From Parvularculaceae bacterium (lineage in GTDB: Bacteria; Pseudomonadota; Alphaproteobacteria; Caulobacterales; Parvularculaceae), in contig JANQMJ010000017.1 of NCBI GenBank assembly GCA_028280115.1, positions 186,001 through 250,000 of the forward strand: 64,000 nucleotides of DNA, written 5' to 3'. Shown here piece by piece: positions 36,217 to 43,789 of the stretch. The notes below the pieces were generated by a model that was not told the origin of the DNA, did not search any database, and saw only the letters and a list, made by a program, of their open reading frames with translations. Numbering within the stretch: position 1 is the stretch's first letter; each line of letters begins with the position of its first letter. The translations under genes were made by a program, and so were the position numbers.

Positions 36217-36831
36217 TCAAGAATGGGCGAAAATGTCGATCTCGGACCAGCCTTCCAAGTCAAGCGCGGCGCGAGCGGGCAGGAAGTCAAAACAGGCCTG
36301 CGCCAATGTCTTGCGACCTTCCCGGGCGAGCATGTCATCAAGCTTTTCGCGAATGGCGTGCAAGTAAAGGACGTCCGCAGCGGCGTATTCAACCTGCGCG
36401 TCGGTAAGGGTCGCCGCGCCCCAGTCCGATAATTGCTGCTGTTTTGATATCTCAATGCCTAACAGCTCCTTGACGAGGTCTTTCAGCCCATGCCGGTCGG
36501 CATAGGTGCGGCACAGTTTCGATGCGATCTTGGTGCAATAGATCGGACGCGTATCGACCTTGAGCCAATGTTTGAACGCGGCGATGTCGAAGCGGGCGAA
36601 GTGAAAGATCTTCAGAACGCGCTCGTCGGCGAGGAGCGCTTTAAGGCGCGGCGCGTCATAGGAATCGCGGTCGAGTTGAACCACATGCGCATCGCCGTCG
36701 CCGGCCGAAAGCTGCACCACGCAAAGCGCATCGCGATGGGTGACAAGGCCCATCGTTTCGCTGTCGACAGCAACGACGGTTCCAAGATCGAGCCCTTCGG
36801 GCAGATCGCCCTGATGCAGATGGTTGGTCAT
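36217..36831 (-). CDS. RNase D-like 3'-5' exonuclease
   Basis: 204 residues containing only the DEDDy nuclease domain, without the HRDC domains of full RNase D. The catalytic residues are visible: Asp and Glu in AVDSETMGL, Asp in IFHFARFDIAAF, and Tyr/Asp in VEYAAADVLYL. It probably trims RNA 3' ends. Location upstream of lptC is the standard arrangement in alphaproteobacteria. A Met replaces the more usual Thr in the DTETTGL-like motif. Confidence 0.9.
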   Translation of the reverse strand: MTNHLHQGDLPEGLDLGTVVAVDSETMGLVTHRDALCVVQLSAGDGDAHVVQLDRDSYDAPRLKALLADERVLKIFHFARFDIAAFKHWLKVDTRPIYCTKIASKLCRTYADRHGLKDLVKELLGIEISKQQQLSDWGAATLTDAQVEYAAADVLYLHAIREKLDDMLAREGRKTLAQACFDFLPARAALDLEGWSEIDIFAHS

Positions 36832-36918
36832 TCAAATCGCCTATGCGCCGTCCGGCTTACCGATTGTCGGCGAATTTGTGAAGGTTCGGTTAGCGACGGT
36901 CGAAAAGTCCCGCATGCA

Positions 36919-38079
36919 TTACGCCGCCTTGCGAACAATCACCGATCCGGCCGAATAGCCCGCGCCGAAGCCGCAGATAACGCCGATATCGCCGATGGAA
37001 AGATCGGCGCGATGCCTGTGAAAGGCGATGATCGAACCCGCCGAGGACGTATTGGCGTAATTGTCGAGCACCACCGGCGCCTGATCTTGATCCGCATCGC
37101 GGCCGAGCACCCGTCTGGCGATGAATTCGTTCATCGCCAGATTGGCCTGATGCAGCCAGAAGCGCCTGACATCGCCAGCCGCCACGCCGACATCTTCGAG
37201 ATGGTTTGCGATCAAATCGCCGACCAGGGGAACGACTTCCTTAAAGACCTTGCGGCCTTCCTGTTTAAAGAGCTTGTCCGTGAAAGGATCGTCCTGGGCG
37301 TCGGCGGCTGCGCCGGTATCGCGTTCGCAATGATTCATGAAGCCGAAATTGTTGCGGATGTTGTTGGAGAATTTCGTCTTCATGCGCGTGCCAAGGATGT
37401 CCCAGGCTTCGCCGCGCGGGGCGCCGTCGGCGCGTTCGAGAATAACCGCGGTCGCTACGTCGCCGAAAATGAAATGACTGTCGCGGTCGCGGAAATTCAA
37501 ATGCGCCGAGCAGATTTCCGGATTGACCATCAGGATGCGGCGCGCGCCGGTGCGGATCAGGCCGAGCCCGGTTTCTATGCCGAACGCCGCTGACGCGCAG
37601 GCGACATTCATGTCGAAAGCGAAACCCTCGACGCCGAGGGCGTCTTGAATTTCGACCGCCATCGCAGGATAGGCGCGCTGCATGTTCGACGCGGCGCAAA
37701 TAACGCCGTCAAGGTCGTCGCCGGAAAGATCGGCGGTCCGCATCGCCTCGCGGGCGGCGATGACGGCGATTTCCGCGAGCAGGGAAAGCTCGTCATCGGC
37801 GCGCGCCGGGATCCGCGGCGCCATGCGTTCGATATCGAGAATGCCGGCCTTGTCGACGACGAAGCGCGATTTGATGCCGGAGGCTTTTTCGATGAATTCG
37901 GTCGACGACGGCTGCAGCGGCTCCAGCGCGCCGGCGGCGATGTCGTCCGCATGCGCGGCGTTGAACCGGTCCACATAGGCGTTGAAGGCCGCAACGAGTT
38001 CATCGTTCGAAATAGAATGGGGCGGCGTATAGAGCCCGGTGGCGATGATGCGCGCGTCGGCGGCGTTAGACTCAGGCAT
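36919..38079 (-). CDS. Beta-ketoacyl-ACP synthase III-like (thiolase fold) enzyme
   Basis: 386 residues from the ATG at 38079; the frame is open further upstream but that part overlaps tag antisense-in-frame and is not homologous. The catalytic triad is Cys161 (NVACASAAFG), His in FWLHQANLAMNEFI and Asn in LDNYANTSSAG. It is longer than E. coli FabH (317), with an insertion between residues 40 and 65, and belongs to the long FabH-like group. It should start fatty acid or related ketoacyl synthesis by decarboxylative condensation; the true primer is unknown. It stands as a single gene after tag. Confidence 0.85.
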   Translation of the reverse strand: MPESNAADARIIATGLYTPPHSISNDELVAAFNAYVDRFNAAHADDIAAGALEPLQPSSTEFIEKASGIKSRFVVDKAGILDIERMAPRIPARADDELSLLAEIAVIAAREAMRTADLSGDDLDGVICAASNMQRAYPAMAVEIQDALGVEGFAFDMNVACASAAFGIETGLGLIRTGARRILMVNPEICSAHLNFRDRDSHFIFGDVATAVILERADGAPRGEAWDILGTRMKTKFSNNIRNNFGFMNHCERDTGAAADAQDDPFTDKLFKQEGRKVFKEVVPLVGDLIANHLEDVGVAAGDVRRFWLHQANLAMNEFIARRVLGRDADQDQAPVVLDNYANTSSAGSIIAFHRHRADLSIGDIGVICGFGAGYSAGSVIVRKAA

Positions 38080-38146
38080 AGAACTTTCCGAAAGAGGGCG
38101 TTTGGGAATCGGCACTTTGCGACGAACGGGGCGAACCTGCAACCGC

Positions 38147-38734
38147 CTAGCGCGCCGGCTTTTGCACGGCTTTCCAGCGCGGACAGGCGATCTCGTGGTC
38201 GTTGACCATGCCGGTCGCCTGCATGAAGGCATAAACGATGACCGGCCCGCAAAACTTGAAACCGCGCGCTTTGAGTTCCTTCGCCATGGCCTCGCTTTCC
38301 TTTGATTTGGTCGGCGCCTTCTTGTGATCTTTGAGCTTGTTGACCTTGGGCGCGCCGCCGACAAAATCCCATAACAGACCGGAAAACCCGCCCGGCTCGG
38401 TTTCCATGATGTTGAGAAAAGCGCGCGCATTGCCGATCGTTGCGACGATTTTTGATTTCGACCGGATGATGCCTTCATCCTTCAACAGCCGGTCGATTTT
38501 TCGCGTATTGTAGCGGGCGATTATTTCCGGATCGAAATGATCGAACGCCTTGCGGAAATTTTCCCGCTTGTAAAGAATCGTGCGCCAGGAAAGGCCCGCC
38601 TGGAACCCGTCCAGCGCCAGTTTCTCAAACAGCGCTCGGTCGTCGAATTCGGGAACGCCCCATTCCTCGTCATGATACTGACGATAAAGGGCGTCGTCTT
38701 CGGGCGCCCAGAGGCAATGGAGCGTTTTCGCCAT
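38147..38734 (-). CDS. tag: DNA-3-methyladenine glycosylase I
   Basis: 195 residues. Tag removes 3-methyladenine from alkylated DNA. Family features are the N-terminal Cys in LHCLWAP, YHDEEWGVPEFDDRALFEKLALDGFQAGLSW, the catalytic Glu in that block, and the zinc ligands near the end (MVNDHEIACPRW). Full length and close to the E. coli protein (187). Confidence 0.95.
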   Translation of the reverse strand: MAKTLHCLWAPEDDALYRQYHDEEWGVPEFDDRALFEKLALDGFQAGLSWRTILYKRENFRKAFDHFDPEIIARYNTRKIDRLLKDEGIIRSKSKIVATIGNARAFLNIMETEPGGFSGLLWDFVGGAPKVNKLKDHKKAPTKSKESEAMAKELKARGFKFCGPVIVYAFMQATGMVNDHEIACPRWKAVQKPAR

Positions 38735-38737
38735 AGG

Positions 38738-39148
38738 TCAGATCGTGCCGAACAAAAGCAGCAGCCAGTAGACAAGAATGGCGATCTGAACCACGAAAAA
38801 GAAAAATCGGATACGCACGAACATATTGCCGGTCGAGATCAGATGCGCGACCGACTGCGCAATCCGCGCGCCCAGAAGGGCAAGGGCGAGCCTATCCGTC
38901 GCCCATGTCTGGTTGACGGCGATGGCGTACAGCAAGACAGCACCGGCGATCGGCAGGTTCTCATAGCAATTGGCGTGCGCCCGCGTCAGCCGCTGGGCGA
39001 AGCCGCCCATGTCGTCGCCGGACGGGCTGAACGCATTCGGCGCTTTCTTGCCGGCAAGGACGGCGCCGGTTCGAAGGGTTCCAAGACTGATCACCAAGAG
39101 CAGCGTCCAGGCGACATATCCCAATAGGGCGGTTGCGGTCGGAGTCAT
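38738..39148 (-). CDS. MAPEG family membrane protein
   Basis: 136 residues with four hydrophobic helices. The MAPEG (membrane-associated eicosanoid/glutathione metabolism) pattern is seen in RLTRAHANCYENLPIAGAVLLYA (about 53-75), which is the conserved RAxxNxxEN motif, and in ARIAQSVAHLISTGNMFVR. Bacterial members are glutathione transferase-like or unknown. It lies 3 bp upstream of tag in the same direction and is probably cotranscribed. Confidence 0.88.
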   Translation of the reverse strand: MTPTATALLGYVAWTLLLVISLGTLRTGAVLAGKKAPNAFSPSGDDMGGFAQRLTRAHANCYENLPIAGAVLLYAIAVNQTWATDRLALALLGARIAQSVAHLISTGNMFVRIRFFFFVVQIAILVYWLLLLFGTI

Positions 39149-39177
39149 CTCTTTCCTCGCTTTCTAACGGTGCAACG

Positions 39178-39984
39178 CTAGTCCTGCTTGAGATAATCGG
39201 GAACGATCAGTTGCAGCGCGCGCCCGTCGCATGCGGGCGCGGCGCCGGCTTTTTGCGCCTTTTCCCAGCGGTCGCGCCGGATCAGCGCCAGGGCGCGATC
39301 GCCGGCGGCGGTGAGAATTTCGCCCAGGGTCGACTCGCCGGCCGTGACGGCCGCGCCTTTGGCCGGCGCCGGACCGTCGAAGGCGGCGATCAGCGTGCGG
39401 CGGCGGGCCTCGCTTTTGCGCTTCATGCGGCTTGAGACTTCCTGGCCGACGAAACAGCCTTTCCCATAGCTCACGCCGTTGAGCGCGTCGTAATTGACGT
39501 CGAGCAGGAACATATCGTCCGACCCGAAGTCCGAGCCGAATTCAGGAACGCCAAGCGCGATGCGTCGGGCGTCGTAATCGGTTGCGTCCGGCGCCGCTGC
39601 ATCGCCGATGGTGCGCCAGCCGAGCGCTTCCAGCCGCGGATCCTGATAGGCGAGCCCGTTTGCGATTTCCGTTTGAGAGACCGCAACGCGCAGCGTCTCA
39701 TCGATCTCGATCGCGATTTTCGCACGCAGCTTGTACAGCGTCAGCCGCTTGGCCAGCGCCTCGGCGGCGTTTTTGTCGCAGTCGATCAGGAAATCCTCGC
39801 CCGTATCGGCGATAAGAAAATCGAACAGGATTTTTCCCTGGGGCGTTAACAGGGCGGTGAAAATCGCGCCGCCCGGCGTCAGGCGCTCCATGTCCTGCGT
39901 GACGACGCCCTGCAGGAAATCGCGCCGGTCTTCGCCTGAAAGGCGGATGACGCTTCGATTGGCTAAAACTATCAGTTTGCTCAT
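39178..39984 (-). CDS. ygfZ: Folate-binding protein YgfZ (Fe-S cluster assembly/repair)
   Basis: 268 residues from the ATG at 39984; the frame is open far upstream only because it runs antisense to the dihydroorotase gene. The YgfZ signature KGCFVGQE (GKGCFVGQEVSSRMKRK, about 186-202) is exact, and the GcvT-like N-terminus is VIRLSGEDRRDFLQGVVTQDM. YgfZ uses folate to help mature or repair certain Fe-S proteins such as MiaB. It is divergent from the dihydroorotase gene (87 bp gap). Confidence 0.93.
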   Translation of the reverse strand: MSKLIVLANRSVIRLSGEDRRDFLQGVVTQDMERLTPGGAIFTALLTPQGKILFDFLIADTGEDFLIDCDKNAAEALAKRLTLYKLRAKIAIEIDETLRVAVSQTEIANGLAYQDPRLEALGWRTIGDAAAPDATDYDARRIALGVPEFGSDFGSDDMFLLDVNYDALNGVSYGKGCFVGQEVSSRMKRKSEARRRTLIAAFDGPAPAKGAAVTAGESTLGEILTAAGDRALALIRRDRWEKAQKAGAAPACDGRALQLIVPDYLKQD

Positions 39985-40071
39985 GGCGCGGATGTAGGGG
40001 TCTTGTGCAGATTTGAAAAGACGTCGTCCCATGCTGGACGGTGGCGCGTTTTGCAGCGTAGAAGATGAGCC

Positions 40072-41415
40072 ATGGCAAAAACCTTTGATCTTATTGTGCG
40101 CGGCGGCACGGTCGTCAATCATGACGGCGCAGGCTTGCGCGATATCGGCGTTAAGGACGGCAAGATCGCGGAAATCGGGATTTCGGCCAAGGCGAGCGCC
40201 GGGGAAGTCATTGATTGCACCGGGCTGCATGTTCTGCCGGGCGTCATCGACACCCAGGTGCATTTCCGCGAGCCGGGCGCGCCGGAGAAGGAAACCCTGG
40301 AAACCGGCAGCCGGTCGGCGGTGCTCGGCGGCGTGACGGCGGTGTTTGAAATGCCCAACACCAATCCGCTCACGACCACGGCCGAGGCGATTGCGGACAA
40401 GCTCGACCGCGCAGCCGGCAAGGTCGATCACGGCGGCATGTTCTGCGATCACGCCTTTTATGTCGGCGCGACGCATGACAACGCCCGGGAACTTGCTGCG
40501 CTTGAATTGCTGCCGGGCGTGTGCGGCGTCAAAATCTTTATGGGCGCGTCCACCGGCGATCTTTTGGTGCATGACGACGAGGGCGTGCGCGAAGTGCTTG
40601 CGCACGGTCGGCGCCGCGTCGCGGTGCATTCCGAGGACGAATATCTCCTGCGCCAGGGCAAGGCGCGCGTCAGGGAAGGGGACTGGACCTCCCATCCGGA
40701 AGTACGCAGCGTTGAAGCCGCTGTGCGCTGTACGGAGCGGGTGCTGGCGCTGGCGCGGGAGACCGGTCGGCGGGTTCATGTGCTGCACATTTCGACGGCG
40801 GACGAAATTCCCATCCTCGCCGCGGCGAAGGACATCGCCACGGCTGAAGCGACGCCGCAGCACCTGACGCTGGCGGCGCCGAAATGTTATGAGCGCCTCA
40901 AGGGTCTTGCGCAGATGAACCCGCCGGTTCGCGACGCGGCCCATCGCGCGGGGCTGCAAAACGCTATCGCGCAAGGCGTGATCGACGTGATCGGCTCGGA
41001 CCACGCGCCGCATACGCTGGAAGAAAAAGCAAAACCTTATCCCGCGTCGCCCGCCGGCATGCCCGGCGTGCAGACGCTGGTGCCGGTGATGCTCAATCAT
41101 GTCGCGGAAGGCCGGCTCACCCTGGCGCGCTTTGTCGATCTTGTCTGTCACGGGCCCAACCGGATTTTCAATATTGCCGGCAAGGGCCGCATCGCCGTCG
41201 GATATGATGCGGATTTCACCGTCGTCGATCTGAAAAAGAAACGAAAGATCACCCATGACTGGTCGGCCTCGCAATGCGGCTGGACGCCGTTCGACGGCAT
41301 GAAAGTAAAGGGCTGGCCCATGGGAACGATCATTCGCGGCCGGCGCGTTATGTGGAACGGCGAAATCATCGGCGATGCGCAAGGTCGTCCGGTGCGGTTT
41401 CAGGAAACGCTTTAA
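40072..41415 (+). CDS. Dihydroorotase-type amidohydrolase (class I)
   Basis: 447 residues, amidohydrolase TIM barrel. Family blocks are LPGVIDTQVHFREPG, NPLTTT, the carboxylated Lys154 in GVKIFMGAS, HISTADEI, and the metal-site Asp in VIGSDHAPHT. In normal dihydroorotase the first block is D-x-H-x-H; here Gln62 takes the place of the first His, while His64 is kept. This variant is known to me from other alphaproteobacteria, but activity should not be assumed. It would act in pyrimidine synthesis or as a related hydrolase. It is followed by a convergent TIGR02301 gene. Confidence 0.85.
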   Translation: MAKTFDLIVRGGTVVNHDGAGLRDIGVKDGKIAEIGISAKASAGEVIDCTGLHVLPGVIDTQVHFREPGAPEKETLETGSRSAVLGGVTAVFEMPNTNPLTTTAEAIADKLDRAAGKVDHGGMFCDHAFYVGATHDNARELAALELLPGVCGVKIFMGASTGDLLVHDDEGVREVLAHGRRRVAVHSEDEYLLRQGKARVREGDWTSHPEVRSVEAAVRCTERVLALARETGRRVHVLHISTADEIPILAAAKDIATAEATPQHLTLAAPKCYERLKGLAQMNPPVRDAAHRAGLQNAIAQGVIDVIGSDHAPHTLEEKAKPYPASPAGMPGVQTLVPVMLNHVAEGRLTLARFVDLVCHGPNRIFNIAGKGRIAVGYDADFTVVDLKKKRKITHDWSASQCGWTPFDGMKVKGWPMGTIIRGRRVMWNGEIIGDAQGRPVRFQETL

Positions 41416-41867
41416 TCCGTATCAGGATTATCTGTCCTGTCTTCTTCGGGCTCGACCCAAATGAACGGCGCGTCTTCCTCTGCGGCGGCGTAAAGCGGCG
41501 CCATGAGCCGGTCGACGATCGTCTCGCCCCGGGCCGCGCGCGCCGCGGCGTAATCGCGCGCCCTGCGGGTGCATTGCGAAAAACGCTGCTGCGCCTGCCG
41601 ATAGCCGCGATTGAAGCCCGCGATCATCTCCTCTTCCAGGGCGGGCTGGGGCTGTTCCAGCTCCAGAAGTTTCTTCATGCGCTCGCGCCAGACATCGCCC
41701 TCAAAGCGCGGCTCGCAGCCCCGGCGGATGGCGTGCAGTTCGCCGAACACCGTCGACAGCGTCGCCAGATCCTTATGGCGCTGCTGGTATTGCTCAAGGC
41801 TCTGCGCCGACGCGGCGCCGGCAAAGCCGGCGAACAAAAATGCGGCGATGACAAACAGGCGTTTCAT
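41412..41867 (-). CDS. TIGR02301 family exported protein
   Basis: 151 residues from the ATG at 41867. Signal peptide about 1-21 (AASA-Q). The conserved helical core is LGELHAIRRGC-like (FGELHAIRRGCEPRFEGDVWRERMKKLLELE) and EEEMIAGFNRGYRQAQQRFSQCTRRARDYAA, which fits the alphaproteobacterial TIGR02301 proteins of unknown function. Two Cys (GCE and QCT) probably form a disulfide. Its 3' end overlaps the end of the dihydroorotase gene by 4 bp; the NUDIX gene precedes it on the same strand, 32 bp upstream. Confidence 0.85.
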   Translation of the reverse strand: MKRLFVIAAFLFAGFAGAASAQSLEQYQQRHKDLATLSTVFGELHAIRRGCEPRFEGDVWRERMKKLLELEQPQPALEEEMIAGFNRGYRQAQQRFSQCTRRARDYAAARAARGETIVDRLMAPLYAAAEEDAPFIWVEPEEDRTDNPDTD

Positions 41868-41899
41868 AAAACCATCCAGACCAGCGAAATATAGCCGCA

Positions 41900-42328
41900 T
41901 TATGACCGCGCTCCAGCGCTGCGCCGGATTTCCGCGGCCCGGCGTATGGCCTGGCGCGTCGTATCCCAGGCGACCCGGGCCATCGCGGTCTTGATGTCCA
42001 CGAACGCCGCCTCCGCCGCGTCGTCGCCGGCGACCGGTTCGCCGCCGGTCCATTCCGCGACATAATCGACGATCACCATATGGCCGCCCTCTTGCGATTG
42101 CGGGGTTTCGAAGACGTCGAGCAGCGAGACGATCTCGATCTCGACGCCGGTTTCCTCGCGCACTTCCCGGCGCACGGCGTCCTTTAGCGCTTCGCCATAT
42201 TCGAGCCGGCCGCCGGGGATCGACCACTGGCCTTCAAGGGGCGGCTTGGCGCGCCGCACCAGCAGCACGTCTTCGCCCCGGAACACCGCGGCGCCGACGC
42301 CGACCAATATGTGCTCGCCTTGGGCCAT
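41900..42328 (-). CDS. NUDIX hydrolase
   Basis: 142 residues from the ATG at 42328, which has AAAGGCG upstream; an ATG 8 codons earlier is possible. The NUDIX box is GRLEYGEALKDAVRREVREETG with all catalytic Glu. The N-terminal ILVGVGAAVFRGEDVLLVRRA is typical of the ADP-ribose pyrophosphatase or MutT-like group. The substrate cannot be told from sequence. Its start lies only 22 bp from the divergent SRAP gene start, so the two must have overlapping promoters. Confidence 0.92.
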   Translation of the reverse strand: MAQGEHILVGVGAAVFRGEDVLLVRRAKPPLEGQWSIPGGRLEYGEALKDAVRREVREETGVEIEIVSLLDVFETPQSQEGGHMVIVDYVAEWTGGEPVAGDDAAEAAFVDIKTAMARVAWDTTRQAIRRAAEIRRSAGARS

Positions 42329-42350
42329 GAATCGCCTTTCACTTCCCGCC

Positions 42351-43085
42351 ATGTGCGGACGTTACTATCTTCATTCGCCGCCGGCGGACGTCGCCGCCCG
42401 GTTCGGCGCCGATCTGCGCGACAATTTCCCGCCGCGATACAATATTTCCCCGACCCAGCCCATCGCCCTCATTCGCCGCGGCGAGCGTATCGCGCGCGAA
42501 TATGCGCTGGCGCGCTGGGGCTTTATTCCCGGCTGGGCCAGGGGCGATCATCTTGAGCGGCTCGCCGCGCGGCCGCTGATCAACGCCCGCGGGGAAACCG
42601 TCGCGGAAAAACCCACCTTTCGTTCCGCCTTTATGCGCCGTCGCTGTCTTGTGCCCGCCAACGGCTTTTACGAATGGCAAAAACCGCCCGTGCGCGAGTT
42701 CGCCGGACGGGAACCGGCGGACGCGCAAACCAAAACGCCCGCCGGCAAACAGCCTTTCGTCGTTTCCAGAGCGGACGCGCCCCTCTTCGCCTTCGCCGGT
42801 CTTTGGGAAACGGCGACCGGCCCCGACGGCGGGGAAATCGACACCGCCGCGATCATCACGGTCGCGGCCGGGCCCGACCTTCGGGACATTCACGCCCGCG
42901 AGCCCGCCATCATCGCGCCGGGCGATTATGCCCGCTGGCTTGAAACCGACGAACGCGACGCGGCGGGTCTTGCCGATCTCCTCGTCTCGCCGCCCAAGGG
43001 CGCCTGGCGGGCCTTTCCGGTTTCCCGCGCGGTCAACAGCCCGCGCAATGACGGACCGGAGCTGATCGCGCCGCTCGCGGCTTAA
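42351..43085 (+). CDS. SRAP/HMCES (YedK) abasic-site crosslinking protein
   Basis: 244 residues. After removal of Met1, Cys2 (MCGRYYL) becomes the N-terminal nucleophile that forms a stable thiazolidine crosslink with abasic sites in single-stranded DNA. Other active-site residues are Asn78 (INARGET), Glu108 (NGFYEW) and His in DIHAREP. The last differs from the usual HxRMP by Glu for Met. The family protects abasic sites at replication forks. It is convergent with the gamma carbonic anhydrase gene over a repeat-filled gap. Confidence 0.93.
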   Translation: MCGRYYLHSPPADVAARFGADLRDNFPPRYNISPTQPIALIRRGERIAREYALARWGFIPGWARGDHLERLAARPLINARGETVAEKPTFRSAFMRRRCLVPANGFYEWQKPPVREFAGREPADAQTKTPAGKQPFVVSRADAPLFAFAGLWETATGPDGGEIDTAAIITVAAGPDLRDIHAREPAIIAPGDYARWLETDERDAAGLADLLVSPPKGAWRAFPVSRAVNSPRNDGPELIAPLAA

Positions 43086-43130
43086 GGGACCCCCGCCCAG
43101 TGCGGTTTTGTCTTTCCCTCTCCTGAAAAG

Positions 43131-43207
43131 CGGGGCGCCATTTGAACGCGTCGCGTTTGGAGACTTTCCCGGTTTCAAGCCGAAAATTCCCGAATGTGGG
43201 GCGCCAT
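43131..43207. repeat. Repeat R5, copy b
   Basis: Reverse complement of 21693-21770 with roughly 85% identity, bounded by ATGGCGCCCC direct repeats. The conserved core is CCAAACGCGA plus the preceding GGGAAAGTCT. Confidence 0.88.
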
Positions 43208-43223
43208 TGCGCGACTGTTTCGC

Positions 43224-43410
43224 GTCATCCCGGATGCAATGCAGCATGGAATGCTGCTTTGCTGATCCGGGATCGCCATCCACCTGCGCCGGCGTTGTTT
43301 CAACCGATCCCGTGTCTGCAGCGCGGCATTTCATGCCGCGCAGCGCACGGGATGACGGCCATAATATGCGGCAGGCGCAGCCTTTGCGGTCGGCCGGCCC
43401 CGGAATGACG
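43224..43410. repeat. Dispersed repeat R4, copy c
   Basis: It starts GTCATCCCGGATGCAATGC and has an internal GGGATGAC at 43350-43357 and a final CCCCGGAATGACG at 43398-43410. A GCGGCATT/CATGCCGC-type hairpin is inside. This copy looks like one full and one truncated element back to back. Confidence 0.65.
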
Positions 43411-43447
43411 TTGGTTATTCTTGCACGCAAATTCATCATGGCCGGCA

Positions 43448-43527
43448 GTATACGGCCTCCCGGAAGGTGTTCGATATCTATCGACGCAATGCGGGTTTCA
43501 AGGCCGAATACCCTCCTGCGGTTGTAT
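43448..43527. repeat. 80-bp repeat RA, copy b
   Basis: Inverted copy of 21121-21200 with one difference in 80 bases (CCGGGAGG in place of CCGGAAGG when read on the minus strand). Confidence 0.95.
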
Positions 43528-43574
43528 TTCGAGACCATCGATCAACGTATTGATGCGCTGGATTTTGGGTTTTT

Positions 43575-43700
43575 CCTCCCCCGTTTACGGGGGAGGTGTC
43601 GACCCCGGATTAAATCCGGGGGAGACGGAGGGGGTTGCAGTTTGCGCCGACACCCCCTTCGGCCCTTCGGGCCACTTCCCCCGTAAACGGGGGAAGAAGG
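43575..43700. repeat. Dispersed repeat R3, copy b (modules Y then X)
   Basis: Contains the CCTCCCCCG...CGGGGGAGG hairpin, a CCCCGGATT/AATCCGGGG hairpin, GGAGGGGGT, then ACCCCCTTCGG, the CCCTTCGGG hairpin and a TTCCCCCG/CGGGGGAA hairpin. The two modules are in the opposite order from copy a at 17532. Confidence 0.85.
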
Positions 43701-43747
43701 CTCTGCGTGATTTATCCGTATACAGTGTTTCAGAGATGTTTCCCAGC

Positions 43748-43776
43748 CTATCCCCGTTTTCGCGGGGATGAGCGGG
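43748..43776. repeat. R1 fragment at the end of the gamma carbonic anhydrase gene
   Basis: A single R1 arm, CTATCCCCG-TTTT-CGCGGGGATGAGCGGG, with a CCCCG/CGGGG stem. The core and second arm of R1 are missing. It is 13 bp from the stop codon of the minus-strand gene. Confidence 0.75.
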
Positions 43777-43789
43777 AAGAGAGAAAAGC

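Larger units (their letters stand above)
43086..43789. other. Gene-free repeat block of about 700 bases
   Basis: Between the SRAP gene and the gamma carbonic anhydrase gene I find no gene; open frames run through repeats. In order it holds R5-b (43131-43207), R4-c (43224-43410), RA-b (43448-43527), R3-b (43575-43700) and an R1 fragment (43748-43776). This is the reverse of the order at 20.9-21.8 kb, so the two blocks are collinear in opposite orientation. Confidence 0.65.

Noticed and set aside
39985-41382. Upstream extension of ygfZ
   Set aside because: The frame is open antisense to the dihydroorotase gene; the ATG at 39984 gives the normal YgfZ N-terminus.
42339-43538. Possible 399-residue minus-strand protein opposite SRAP
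   Set aside because: Antisense to the SRAP gene and repeat-derived at its N-terminus.
43131-43776. Insertion sequence or transposase remnant
   Set aside because: No transposase-like peptide can be read in any frame; the block consists of short structured repeats only.
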